DNA of 64,000 nucleotides from NCBI RefSeq assembly GCF_004297125.1, contig NZ_SCVD01000012.1, positions 62,001 through 126,000 on the forward strand, in the 5' to 3' direction. Made by a program: the position numbers and the translations under genes. The notes under the pieces were generated by a model. That model was not told the DNA's origin, did not search any database, and saw only the letters and a program-made list of their open reading frames with translations. Position 1 is the stretch's first letter; each line of letters starts with the position of its first letter. Shown in pieces: positions 17,141-24,296 of this stretch. Source of the stretch: Phenylobacterium sp. (lineage in GTDB: Bacteria > Pseudomonadota > Alphaproteobacteria > Caulobacterales > Caulobacteraceae).

Positions 17141-17154
17141 CCACCCTGTCCGCC
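17141..17154 (+). repeat. putative attR: copy of the tRNA-Ser 3' end
   Basis: ccaccctgtccgcc is identical to 346-359 in the tRNA. There is no upstream tRNA body here, so this is a detached copy, as left by site-specific integration. Confidence 0.6.
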
Positions 17155-17239
17155 GCAGTCTTCTCGGCATGTCGGCAACATCCGGTTAACCCTGTCGCAA
17201 GCTTCCCCGCCCACGATTCACGGTGAGTCGGAGGCGAAC

Positions 17240-18247
17240 ATGACGAATTCCAAGACCTGCGGGCGCGCGGCCCGGATCGCGCTGGTGCTGATCGCCGGGG
17301 CCTCGGTCACCGCCTGCGTCACCCCACGCTATCCCAGCCGCGCCGACGGCCTGGGCACGACCCCGCCGACGGGGCAGGGCGCGTACAAGGTCGGCAAGCC
17401 CTACCAGGTCGGCGGCGTCTGGTACGTGCCGCGCGAACAGCCGGACTACGATCAGCGCGGCGTCGCTTCCTGGTACGGCGACCAGTTCCATATGAAAGCC
17501 ACCGCCAACGGCGAAATGTTCGACATGAACGCCGTCTCGGCCGCCCACACGACCCTGCCGCTGCCGTCGATGGTGGAGGTGACCAACCTCGACAACGGCA
17601 GAAAGCTGGTGGTCCGCGTGAACGACCGCGGCCCGTTCGTCGACAACCGGATCATCGACCTCAGTCGCGAAGCCGCGCACCAACTGGGCTATGATCGGGC
17701 TGGGCTGGCCAACGTCCGCGTCCGCTATCTGGGACCCGCGCCGCTGCCGACCGACGGCCTGCGCTACGCCGGCGCCAAGCCGCTGCCGACGCGCATCGCG
17801 CCCGGGGCCCTGGGGCCCCTGGCCGGGGCTTCGGCGACATCGGATCCGGCCATGGAGATGGCTGCGGGCGGACCTCAGCCCCGCGCCATGGCGGCGCGTT
17901 CGGAAAGCGCCGGCGAGATCAGCGTCCAGTCGCTGCCGCCGATCACCGGCTCGGCGATCTCCAACACGCCCATCGGCGGCCAGGTCGCGATGGCCTCGGG
18001 CGCTTCGGCGGCCGGTCCGGGCCTGCGCATCCAGGCCGGCGCGTTCTCCAGCCAGGCCAACGCCCAGCGCGCGGTGGCCCAGCTCTCGCCCGCCGGAATG
18101 GCCTCGATCGAGCCGCTGCAGAGGGACGGCCTCACATTATACCGGGTGGTGCTGCCGGCCCCGGCGGACGAGGCCGCCGCCTACGCCCTGCGCGATCGCA
18201 TCGCCGACTTCGGCTTCGCGGACGCCCGCGTGGTCAGCAGCTTCTAG
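17240..18247 (+). CDS. rlpA: RlpA, septal lytic transglycosylase-type lipoprotein
   Basis: The 335-residue protein has a lipoprotein signal (lipobox SVTAC, Cys 26), then the double-psi beta-barrel: GVASWYGDQFHMKATANGE, with VVRVNDRGPFVDNRIIDLS, the RlpA catalytic Asp and His region. A low-complexity linker leads to a C-terminal SPOR domain (about residues 258-335, LRIQAGAFSSQANAQRAV) that binds denuded septal peptidoglycan. The family cleaves naked glycan strands at the division site, in the outer-membrane side of the periplasm. GGAGGCGAAC precedes ATG 17240. It is the first gene of the housekeeping block. Confidence 0.93.
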   Translation: MTNSKTCGRAARIALVLIAGASVTACVTPRYPSRADGLGTTPPTGQGAYKVGKPYQVGGVWYVPREQPDYDQRGVASWYGDQFHMKATANGEMFDMNAVSAAHTTLPLPSMVEVTNLDNGRKLVVRVNDRGPFVDNRIIDLSREAAHQLGYDRAGLANVRVRYLGPAPLPTDGLRYAGAKPLPTRIAPGALGPLAGASATSDPAMEMAAGGPQPRAMAARSESAGEISVQSLPPITGSAISNTPIGGQVAMASGASAAGPGLRIQAGAFSSQANAQRAVAQLSPAGMASIEPLQRDGLTLYRVVLPAPADEAAAYALRDRIADFGFADARVVSSF

Positions 18248-18279
18248 ACAAAGCGCCCGAACGGGCCAATTTGGCCCGC

Positions 18280-18915
18280 GTGGCACGCGGTCGGTTCATC
18301 ACGTTCGAGGGCGGCGAGGGCGCCGGGAAGTCCACCCAGGTGCAGCGCATCGCAGCGCGCCTGAGAGCGAACGGCCGCGAGGTGGTCACGACGCGCGAGC
18401 CCGGCGGCTCGCCCGGCGCCGAGAGCATTCGCGACATCGTCCTGCGCGGCGACGCCGACCGCTGGAGTCCGGTGACGGAGACGCTCCTGATGTACGCCGC
18501 CCGGCGCGATCACGTCGAACGCGTCATCCGCCCTTCGTTGGAGCGCGGCGCCTGGGTGATCTGCGATCGGTTCGCCGACTCGACGCGGGCCTACCAGGGC
18601 GCGGCCGGCGGCGTGGATCCGGCGTTCATCACCGCGCTCGAGACCTATATCCTTGAGACGACGCGCCCGGACCTGACCCTCGTGTTCGACCTGCCCGCGC
18701 AGGTGGGCCTGGACCGCGCCCATGCGCGGGCGGGCGCCGAGATGCGGTTCGAGTCCAAGGGCATGGCGTTCCACGAGCGCCTGCGCGCAGGCTTCCAGGC
18801 CATCGCCGCCGCCGAACCGGAGCGCTGCGCCGTCATCGACGCCACCGCCACGATGGATGTGGTGGAAGCCGCCGTCTGGGCCGCGGTCGAGGCCAGGCTG
18901 GCCGTCCATGGCTGA
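18280..18915 (+). CDS. tmk: thymidylate kinase
   Basis: Residues near the N terminus read GRFITFEGGEGAGKSTQVQR, a P-loop of dTMP kinases; DRFADSTRAYQG is the DR(F/Y) substrate motif and the LID region follows. The enzyme phosphorylates dTMP to dTDP in the cytoplasm. Start is uncertain: GTG 18280 gives the usual family N terminus, TTG 18271 lies three codons upstream, and neither has a strong ribosome site. It is followed by holB with an 8-nt overlap, as in Caulobacter relatives. Confidence 0.94.
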   Translation: MARGRFITFEGGEGAGKSTQVQRIAARLRANGREVVTTREPGGSPGAESIRDIVLRGDADRWSPVTETLLMYAARRDHVERVIRPSLERGAWVICDRFADSTRAYQGAAGGVDPAFITALETYILETTRPDLTLVFDLPAQVGLDRAHARAGAEMRFESKGMAFHERLRAGFQAIAAAEPERCAVIDATATMDVVEAAVWAAVEARLAVHG

Positions 18916-19909
18916 CCTTGAGGTTCCCCACCCCCGCGACGTCCATGAGCTGCAGGGCCAGGCCGTGGCCGAAGAGGCCTTCGAGGCCGCCCGCGCCCGA
19001 GGCCGGCTGCACCATGCCTGGCTGCTGACCGGTTCTGAGGGCGTGGGAAAGGCGACCTTCGCCTATCGCGCCGCCCGCCGCCTGCTGGGCGCGCCATCCT
19101 ATCCCGCCAACGGCGTCCTAGGCGCCGATCCCGAGCACCCCGTCTCCCGGCAGGTGGCCGCCCGCAGCCACCCCGACCTGCTGATGCTGGAGCGCGAGGG
19201 CCCCGACGGCAAGGCGCGCAAGGTCATTCCCGTGGACGACGCCCGGCGCCTGGCCGAATTCTTTTCCAAGTCGCCCGCCAGCGCGCCGCACCGGGTGGCG
19301 ATCATCGACGCCGCCGACGACCTGAACGTCAACGCCGCCAACGCCATCCTGAAGACCCTGGAGGAGCCGCCCCCGAGGGGCGTGCTGCTGATGGTCTCCC
19401 ATTCACCCGGCCGGCTGCTGCCGACCATCCGCTCGCGCTGCCGCCGGCTGGCGTTCCAGCCGCTGGGGATCGAGGCCGCCGCCGCCTTCGTCAGCGCCCG
19501 GGCCGACGTGAATCCGGAAGAGGCGCTGCGTCTTGCGCACATGGCCGACGGCGCGCCGGGCCAGGCGCTTTCGCTGGCCGCCGCCAATGCCCTGGCCATG
19601 GACGACGCCGCCCGCGACCTGCTGTCGGAGCTGCCGAAGATCGATGAGACCCGCGCACTCTCGATCTCCGAGAAATTCCGGGGCGGCGAGGGCCAGGCTC
19701 AGTTCAACCTGTTGTTCGACCGACTGGCCGACCGGGTGCGCCGCCTGACGCTGGACCAGGCGGCGCAGGGGTATGGGCGACTTGATCGATGGGCGCAGGC
19801 GTGGGAGACGCTCCAGCGCCTGCCGCGCGAGGTGGAGGCCTTGAACCTCGACCGCGCCGACGCCCTGTTCACCGCGCTCACGGAGCTCCGCCAGGCCGCC
19901 CAGGCCTAG
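18908..19909 (+). CDS. holB: DNA polymerase III subunit delta'
   Basis: The 333-residue protein starts MADLEVPHPRDVHELQGQ and shows the AAA+ clamp-loader layout: LLTGSEGVGKATFAYRAARR (Walker A), IIDAADDLNVNAANAILKTL and EEPPPRGVLLMVSHS with the SRC motif TIRSRCRRL. Delta' is the stator of the clamp loader that opens the beta clamp during replication. ATG 18908 overlaps tmk; the frame extends further upstream but only as overlap with tmk. The tmk-holB order is typical of the order. Confidence 0.93.
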   Translation: MADLEVPHPRDVHELQGQAVAEEAFEAARARGRLHHAWLLTGSEGVGKATFAYRAARRLLGAPSYPANGVLGADPEHPVSRQVAARSHPDLLMLEREGPDGKARKVIPVDDARRLAEFFSKSPASAPHRVAIIDAADDLNVNAANAILKTLEEPPPRGVLLMVSHSPGRLLPTIRSRCRRLAFQPLGIEAAAAFVSARADVNPEEALRLAHMADGAPGQALSLAAANALAMDDAARDLLSELPKIDETRALSISEKFRGGEGQAQFNLLFDRLADRVRRLTLDQAAQGYGRLDRWAQAWETLQRLPREVEALNLDRADALFTALTELRQAAQA

Positions 19910-19917
19910 CCCCGCCG

Positions 19918-20694
19918 ATGCTGATCGACAGCCACGTCAACCTGCACGCGCCGCAATTCGACGAGGATCGCGAGGCCGTCATCGAACGGGCCCGCGCCGC
20001 CGGCGTGCAGCTGATGGTCAATATCTCGGACCGCGTGTCGAACTTCGCCGCCGTGCGCGCCCTGGCCGACCGGCCCGACATCTGGTGCACCGTCGGCACG
20101 CACCCACACGAGGCCAAGGAAAACCCCAGCCTGTCCTCCGCGACCCTGGTCGAGCTCGCCGCCGACCCCCGCGTCGTGGGCATCGGGGAATGCGGCCTCG
20201 ACTTCCACTATGACCTCAGCCCGCGCGACATACAGGCCAAGGTGTTCCGAGCCCACGTCGCGGCGGCGCGTGAGACCGGTCTGCCCCTTGTGATCCACAC
20301 CCGCGAGGCCGACGAGGCGATGGGCGAGATCCTGGAGGCGGAATACGCCGCGGGCCCGTTCCGCCTACTGATGCACTGCTACACCTCAGGCGCGGACCTC
20401 GCCCGGCGCGCGGCGGCGCTGGGCGCCTGGTTCTCGGTCTCGGGGATCGCCACCTTCAAGGCCGCCGAGGATGTGCGCGCCGTGATCCGCGACATGCCGG
20501 CCGGGCGGATCATCGTAGAGACCGATTGCCCATACCTGGCCCCCGTGCCGTATCGAGGCCGGCGCAACGAGCCAGCCTACATCCCCCACATCCTCGCCAA
20601 GCTGGCGGAGGTGCGCGGCTGGTCGCTGGACGAGGCCGAGGCGCGGACGACGGACGCCTTCTTCGACCTGTTCGACCGGATTCCACGGCCATGA
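19918..20694 (+). CDS. tatD: TatD-family metal-dependent hydrolase
   Basis: The 258-residue TIM-barrel hydrolase has GIGECGLDFHY (metal Glu and Asp), LVIHTREADEA, LLMHCYTSG and IVETDCPYLAP. The first motif is DSHVNLH rather than HxH; TatD members with VNL at this place are known. The family has DNase or deoxynuclease activity, linked to DNA quality control. It starts 8 nt after holB and its TGA overlaps the next ATG by 4 nt, so it is in the same transcript. AGCCCCGCCG gives little ribosome signal, so translation may be coupled. Confidence 0.92.
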   Translation: MLIDSHVNLHAPQFDEDREAVIERARAAGVQLMVNISDRVSNFAAVRALADRPDIWCTVGTHPHEAKENPSLSSATLVELAADPRVVGIGECGLDFHYDLSPRDIQAKVFRAHVAAARETGLPLVIHTREADEAMGEILEAEYAAGPFRLLMHCYTSGADLARRAAALGAWFSVSGIATFKAAEDVRAVIRDMPAGRIIVETDCPYLAPVPYRGRRNEPAYIPHILAKLAEVRGWSLDEAEARTTDAFFDLFDRIPRP

Positions 20695-21530
20695 GCGGCG
20701 CGTTGGAGGTCACGATCCTGGGCTGCGGTTCCTCCGGCGGCGTGCCGCGGGCCGACGGCGAGTGGGGGATGTGCGACCCGACCGAGCCGAAGAACTTCCG
20801 AACGCGCTGTTCCCTCCTCGTGCGGCGATCAGGGGAGGGCGAGGGCGCCCAGGAGGCCGCGGGAGCCACCACCGTGCTGGTCGACGCCTCGCCCGAGCTG
20901 CGCATCCAGACGGCGAGGGCCGGGGTGAAGCGGGTCGACGCGGTCCTGCTGACCCACGACCATGCCGACCAGGTGCATGGCCTGGACGACGTGCGGGCCT
21001 TCTACCTGCGCCAGCAGGCGCGCATCCCGTGCTGGATGGACGCCGCGACCGACGCCACGATGGCGCGCCGGTTCGGCTACATCTTCGAGGGCGAGGGCGG
21101 CTATCCGGCCATCTGCGACCGCCATCTGATCCCGGGCCACGGGACGTCGTGGCAGGTCGATGGGCCGTCGGGCGCGATCCCGGTGACGACCTTCGACCAG
21201 GACCATGGCGGCGTGAGGTCTGTCGGCTATCGCTTTGGCGGCGTTGCCTATTCCAGCGACGTGGTCGGGCTGGACGACGCGGCGTTCGAGGCGCTGGCGG
21301 ACCTGGACGTCTGGATCGTGGACGCTCTGCGCCGCCGGCCGCACCCGACCCACGCGCACCTGGACCTGGCGCTGGAATGGATCGGCCGGGTGAAGCCCCG
21401 ACGGGCGATCCTGACCAACATGCACATCGACCTGGATTTCGAGCAGCTTCGCGCCGAACTGCCGGCCGGGGTCGAGCCGGCCTACGACGGCCTGACGTTC
21501 CAACATGAACTGAAGGCCAAAAAGACGTGA
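20691..21530 (+). CDS. MBL-fold hydrolase, PhnP-like
   Basis: The 279-residue protein has the beta-lactamase-fold metal block LLTHDHADQVHGLDDVRAFY near residue 85, in which the usual third His is Gln, then ETD-like loops, YSSDVVGLDD and IWIVDAL. MVT... GCGSSGGVPRADGEWG at the N terminus is typical of the PhnP/phosphoribosyl-cyclic-phosphate phosphodiesterase group. Members of this group are usually hydrolases of phosphodiesters or of acyl/nucleotide substrates; the exact substrate is unknown. It overlaps tatD by 4 nt and the purN-like gene by 4 nt, which indicates a single operon. Confidence 0.85.
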   Translation: MSGALEVTILGCGSSGGVPRADGEWGMCDPTEPKNFRTRCSLLVRRSGEGEGAQEAAGATTVLVDASPELRIQTARAGVKRVDAVLLTHDHADQVHGLDDVRAFYLRQQARIPCWMDAATDATMARRFGYIFEGEGGYPAICDRHLIPGHGTSWQVDGPSGAIPVTTFDQDHGGVRSVGYRFGGVAYSSDVVGLDDAAFEALADLDVWIVDALRRRPHPTHAHLDLALEWIGRVKPRRAILTNMHIDLDFEQLRAELPAGVEPAYDGLTFQHELKAKKT

Positions 21531-22138
21531 TTTCCCGGCCGCTTAAGCTCGGTTTCCTGGCGTCGGGCAACGGCTCCAGCGCCGAGGCCATCGTCGACGC
21601 TGTCGCCGGTGGCGCCCTGGCCGCCGAGGCGCGGCTGCTGGTCAGCAACAAGAAGGCCGCGCCCGCGCTGGACTGGGCCACGGCGCGGGGCGTTCCGGCG
21701 CTGGCCATCCCCACGATCAACAACCCGGACGCCGCCGACCTGGCCCTGGCCGACGCCATGACCGGCCACGGCGTCGAGCTCATCGTACTCTCGGGCTATC
21801 TGCGCCGCCTGGGGCCGGTGACGCTCGCCCGCTACGCCGGCCGGATCGTCAACATCCACCCTGGGCCGCTGCCGCAGTTCGGGGGCGAAGGCATGTACGG
21901 CGGGCGCGTACACCAGGCGGTGCTGGCGGCGGGCCTGGCCGAGAGCGCCATCGTCATCCACCTGGTGGACGAGGCGTACGACCACGGGGCCGAGCTGGCG
22001 CGCCGTGGCGTGCCGATCTCGCCCGGTGACACGCCGCGGAGCCTGGAAGATCGTGTGAAGGCGTTGGAGCCGGCGTTCTTCGTGGAGACGCTGCAGCGGA
22101 TCGCCACCGGCGAACTGGAGCTGCCGGATGCTGTTTGA
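21527..22138 (+). CDS. purN: phosphoribosylglycinamide formyltransferase-like protein
   Basis: The 203-residue protein carries LGFLASGNGSS (phosphate loop), ELIVLSGYLRRLGPV, the catalytic block RIVNIHPGPLPQFGGEGMYG with Asn and His, and LVDEAYDHGAELA with the catalytic Asp. PurN transfers a formyl group from 10-formyl-THF to GAR in purine synthesis. GTG 21527 overlaps the preceding stop by 4 nt. The GGEGMYG variant is closer to one PurN subgroup than to the E. coli form, and a second purN elsewhere in the genome is possible, so the symbol carries some doubt. Confidence 0.85.
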   Translation: MISRPLKLGFLASGNGSSAEAIVDAVAGGALAAEARLLVSNKKAAPALDWATARGVPALAIPTINNPDAADLALADAMTGHGVELIVLSGYLRRLGPVTLARYAGRIVNIHPGPLPQFGGEGMYGGRVHQAVLAAGLAESAIVIHLVDEAYDHGAELARRGVPISPGDTPRSLEDRVKALEPAFFVETLQRIATGELELPDAV

Positions 22139-22526
22139 GCGGCGGACCGTCATCGCGGGCGCGGCCGCCGCGGCGCTCGCCGGACCGGCCGCCGCCGCCG
22201 AGGGAGCGACGATGTACGGCCTGATCGGCAAGATGCTGGCCCAACCGGGCCAGCGCGACGCGCTCGTCAGGCTGCTGCTGGAAGGCGCGGGCGCCATGCC
22301 GGGCTGCTTGAGCTACGTGGTCGCCACCGATCCAGCCAATCCCGACGCCATCTGGATCACCGAGGCGTGGGACAGCCCGGAGAGCCACGCCGGCTCGCTA
22401 AGGCTTCCTAGCGTGCAGGCGACCATCGCCAAGGCGCGCCCACTGATCGCTGGCTTCGGTGAACGCTTCGAAACCCACCCGGTCGGCGGCCTTGGTTTGC
22501 TGCAACCATCCGGCAAACATTTCTGA
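22128..22526 (+). CDS. antibiotic-biosynthesis monooxygenase-like protein, exported
   Basis: The 132-residue product starts MLFERRTVIAGAAAAALAG, a twin-arginine-like signal, and then has the ABM ferredoxin-like domain: MYGLIGKMLAQPGQRDALVRLL, MPGCLSYVVATDPANPDAIW and ITEAWDSPESHAG. The family includes small monooxygenases and haem-degrading-like enzymes. It begins 11 nt inside purN. Export is an inference from the signal; the mature part is only about 105 residues. Confidence 0.8.
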   Translation: MLFERRTVIAGAAAAALAGPAAAAEGATMYGLIGKMLAQPGQRDALVRLLLEGAGAMPGCLSYVVATDPANPDAIWITEAWDSPESHAGSLRLPSVQATIAKARPLIAGFGERFETHPVGGLGLLQPSGKHF

Positions 22527-22931
22527 TAATCTTCCTTAGGCGCGAAGCCGGGGAAGAGCCTCTTTCGTAGTCGTTTTGTCGCTGACTCAATAGACTGCGA
22601 CTGGGGATCGACTTGTCGATTTCGCGCCCCTTTTGAGTCAGAACTCGCGCTCAGGTTCGAATATCCGCGACCAGCTTCCAATTGCTGTCCACCTCCCCGA
22701 GGCGGTGAGCTCATGGCCTTTGGCGCGCGGCGGAATTGATGCGTGCATTCTCTGCTCGCGAGGATCGTCGCGGACCATTTCGCAGGCGCGATGCCGCTGG
22801 AGCGCGCACCGTGCCGGCGCCCCAGTCGGCCGCGCCCGCAAACCACGTCCGGCGGGGTCATCCGACCTGCGTGGACCTACATGGAGAGCTGTGATGGAGC
22901 GCTTGAGGTTCGCCTCGGCGAACATCGGCCT
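22527..22931. other. intergenic stretch with GANTC repeats
   Basis: About 400 nt with no supported gene. Short frames on both strands are low-complexity and lack ribosome sites. The left 120 nt carry two GANTC sites and gtcgctgactcaata (22578-22592), which is repeated (as complement) at 25769-25782 and 27323-27333. Confidence 0.5.
22578..22641. repeat. GANTC cluster 1
   Basis: GACTC 22584-22588 and GAGTC 22635-22639 lie in repeat units gtcgctgactcaata and ttttgagtca. These are reverse-complement and direct relatives of units in clusters 2 and 3. This is the left border of the toxin-like region. Confidence 0.6.
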
Positions 22932-23030
22932 TCATGAACGCTCGAGTCTGCGCTCGACCAACAGGGCCACGACGAGGACAAGGCCGGCCGCCGGCAGCGT
23001 CATGGCAAAGTCAACGAGCCCCTGGAGCAT
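22932..23030 (-). CDS. 32-residue single-helix membrane peptide
   Basis: A small frame, MLQGLVDFAMTLPAAGLVLV and then ALLVERRLERS, starts with an ATG at 23030 that shares its A with the TGA of the upstream gene, a TGATG coupling. It has one membrane helix and a basic tail, as many toxin or accessory membrane peptides do. I find no database memory for it. Confidence is limited because the peptide is short and the coupling is the main support. Confidence 0.45.
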   Translation of the reverse strand: MLQGLVDFAMTLPAAGLVLVVALLVERRLERS

Positions 23031-23401
23031 CAGGCTGCCTTCGCCAACGCTTGCGGCTGGACTTCGCCGAGGTGCACCAGCACGGCTGTGTAGATTATGT
23101 CGCTGATCACCATGTCGCACTCGTCAGCGAGTTCCCGCACCCGGGCGACCGTCGCCTTGGGCAGCGCCAGCGTGACGGAGGGTGAGGAGGACGGCCCGGT
23201 GAGCAAGAACTTTCGGAACCGAGGCGCATCCTCCTGCAGGAAATGCGTCACTGCCTCACCATAGAGGTCTGCCGCCGTGCGCCCCGCCGCCCTCGCCTCG
23301 GCCTTCATCTGCTTATGCGCCCAGCGTGGAAGGCGCATGGAGAGGTTCACTCTCAGAACTTCACGGGCCTCTTCGTTCGGGGTCGTCGCTTCTGGCGGCA
23401 T
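23030..23401 (-). CDS. tandem ribbon-helix-helix-like protein
   Basis: The 123-residue protein contains two similar 33-residue blocks, MRLPRWAHKQMKAEARAAGR with TAADLYGEAVTHFL, and LALPKATVARVRELADECDM with VISDIIYTAVLVHL. Each is a short strand followed by two helices, the layout of a ribbon-helix-helix DNA-binding unit, joined by a 15-residue proline/serine linker. A single chain with two such units resembles TraY of F-type plasmids. It is likely DNA-binding, but the call rests on my reading of the pattern. A 32-residue membrane peptide follows by TGATG. Confidence 0.6.
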   Translation of the reverse strand: MPPEATTPNEEAREVLRVNLSMRLPRWAHKQMKAEARAAGRTAADLYGEAVTHFLQEDAPRFRKFLLTGPSSSPSVTLALPKATVARVRELADECDMVISDIIYTAVLVHLGEVQPQALAKAA

Positions 23402-23879
23402 TCGACGCGCGCACCTTTTGATTTGCCGCTGCGAGAATCGCTCATCGCCGAGTCCGCGTCTAGTGTGACGTCAGCTCCACCCCGATCGGGATCGCCTGGC
23501 GAGACCGCAGCGCCCCAGCGAGCCGCCAACGTCGACGAACCGCCGGGGACCAACCGTGTGATCGTCGGCTGAGGTCATGGAACGAGCGGATTGGCAGCCC
23601 CAGCGCGACCACGGCCAGCGGATCCAATTCGCGTCGCGGTCGAACGGCCCAGCCCGGCTGAAGATGCAGGCAATCCGCAAGCCAGGCGTTGATGCCGGCG
23701 TCGCTGGACGGTCGGCCATCTACTGGGCCGAGAATCCGCAGCGCGACGCGGAGAAAGCGAAGTCGCTCCGCCGAAGGGACCAGTATCGAGACAGGTGCGC
23801 CTCCTGCCATCGACCTTCGGGCGAGATCGGCGTGCGCCAAAGACGGTCAGTCGTCGGACCGCTTTAGGCAGATCCCAGT
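23402..23879. other. 478-nt stretch with one doubtful frame
   Basis: Several overlapping short frames occur on both strands, none with a clear ribosome site or family. The best is 23460..23840 on the minus strand (listed separately). No repeat, terminator or RNA structure was seen. Confidence 0.3.
23460..23840 (-). CDS. possible hypothetical protein (weak)
   Basis: The 126-residue frame contains SAERLRFLRVALRILGPVDG and AWLADCLHLQPGWAVRPRRE, which read like natural protein, but the C-terminal third is Arg-rich. Competing frames on both strands cover the same bases. It would lie between the RHH gene and the immunity-like gene on the same strand. The weak support makes this a candidate, not a firm gene. 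Confidence 0.25.
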   Translation of the reverse strand: MAHADLARRSMAGGAPVSILVPSAERLRFLRVALRILGPVDGRPSSDAGINAWLADCLHLQPGWAVRPRRELDPLAVVALGLPIRSFHDLSRRSHGWSPAVRRRWRLAGALRSRQAIPIGVELTSH

Positions 23880-24296
23880 TCACGACGCCTCGACGGGATG
23901 TGGCGATCGGGTCTCGTCCTTCCAATCCCGGAACCAACCGATCTGGCTGAAACGCCCATCCCCACGAAGCGCCGTATCTAGTTGGGTCAGAAACTCTTCG
24001 AAGCTGGGCTGCAGGCGCCAGATCCGCCAAGTCATGTCCTTCGTCATGAGGTTGCAGTCCTGCTCATCCCAGCGAGTGATCTGCAGCCAGAAGCGCCGAC
24101 TATTTGCGCGAACATCGAGCTCCCAGCCGTGTTCGGCCGCGTGGATCGGGGCCGACACCTCGTAACCGAGAGATGCGAGCATCGCCCCGATCGCCTCGGT
24201 CACGTTCCGTCCCGGCCACTCCACGAAGTCTATCTCGTCTTCGATGGCGTCATAGGGAAGCGCGGTTCGGAATTCCGCTTCCGGCCTGACGCTCAC
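23880..24296 (-). CDS. putative immunity protein
   Basis: The 138-residue acidic protein (MSVRPEAEFRTALPYDAIED at its start) has no signal peptide or membrane helix. The layout AIGAMLASLGYEVSAPIHAA then WELDVRANSRRFWLQITRWDEQD is a compact alpha/beta fold. Its ATG overlaps the TGA of the upstream toxin-like gene by 4 nt, the usual coupling of toxin with immunity protein. The immunity role is inferred from gene order, size and acidity; I do not recognise the family. Confidence 0.6.
   Translation of the reverse strand: MSVRPEAEFRTALPYDAIEDEIDFVEWPGRNVTEAIGAMLASLGYEVSAPIHAAEHGWELDVRANSRRFWLQITRWDEQDCNLMTKDMTWRIWRLQPSFEEFLTQLDTALRGDGRFSQIGWFRDWKDETRSPHPVEAS

Larger units (their letters stand above)
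360..17154. mobile_element. putative tRNA-Ser genomic island (about 16.8 kb), integrase lost
   Basis: The segment lies between the tRNA-Ser 3' end and a 14-nt copy of that end located just before rlpA. It carries small secreted and membrane proteins of unknown function, a GH19-like muramidase, a DUF2235 hydrolase, a redox enzyme block and a LysR/SDR unit, while the genes right of the distal repeat are housekeeping (rlpA, tmk, holB, tatD). Motif GGTTAGAC or its complement occurs at 407-414, 424-431, 17045-17052 and 17097-17104, as expected of integrase arm sites. I find no integrase, excisionase or transposase inside. The boundary call is an inference. Confidence 0.5.
16906..17239. other. 334-nt gap holding the right island end
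   Basis: No convincing coding frame is present. The gap contains GGTTAGAC at 17045-17052 and 17097-17104, the 14-nt tRNA-end copy at 17141-17154, and the region upstream of rlpA. The stretch around 17060-17130 is clearly more AT-rich than its neighbours, consistent with a recombination or junction region. Confidence 0.5.

Noticed and set aside
19918..20694. TatD lacking the second His of the usual HxH motif
   Set aside because: I first suspected an inactive enzyme, but TatD members with VNL at this position are known, including the E. coli protein.
20691..21530. Gln in place of a metal His in the MBL motif THDHADQ
   Set aside because: The change looks like a subgroup feature rather than damage; all other metal residues seem to be present.
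23577..23867. Plus-strand frame with a CASCH haem-like motif
   Set aside because: The motif is isolated, there is no signal peptide or ribosome site, and the frame overlaps other weak frames. A chance CxxCH is the simplest reading.
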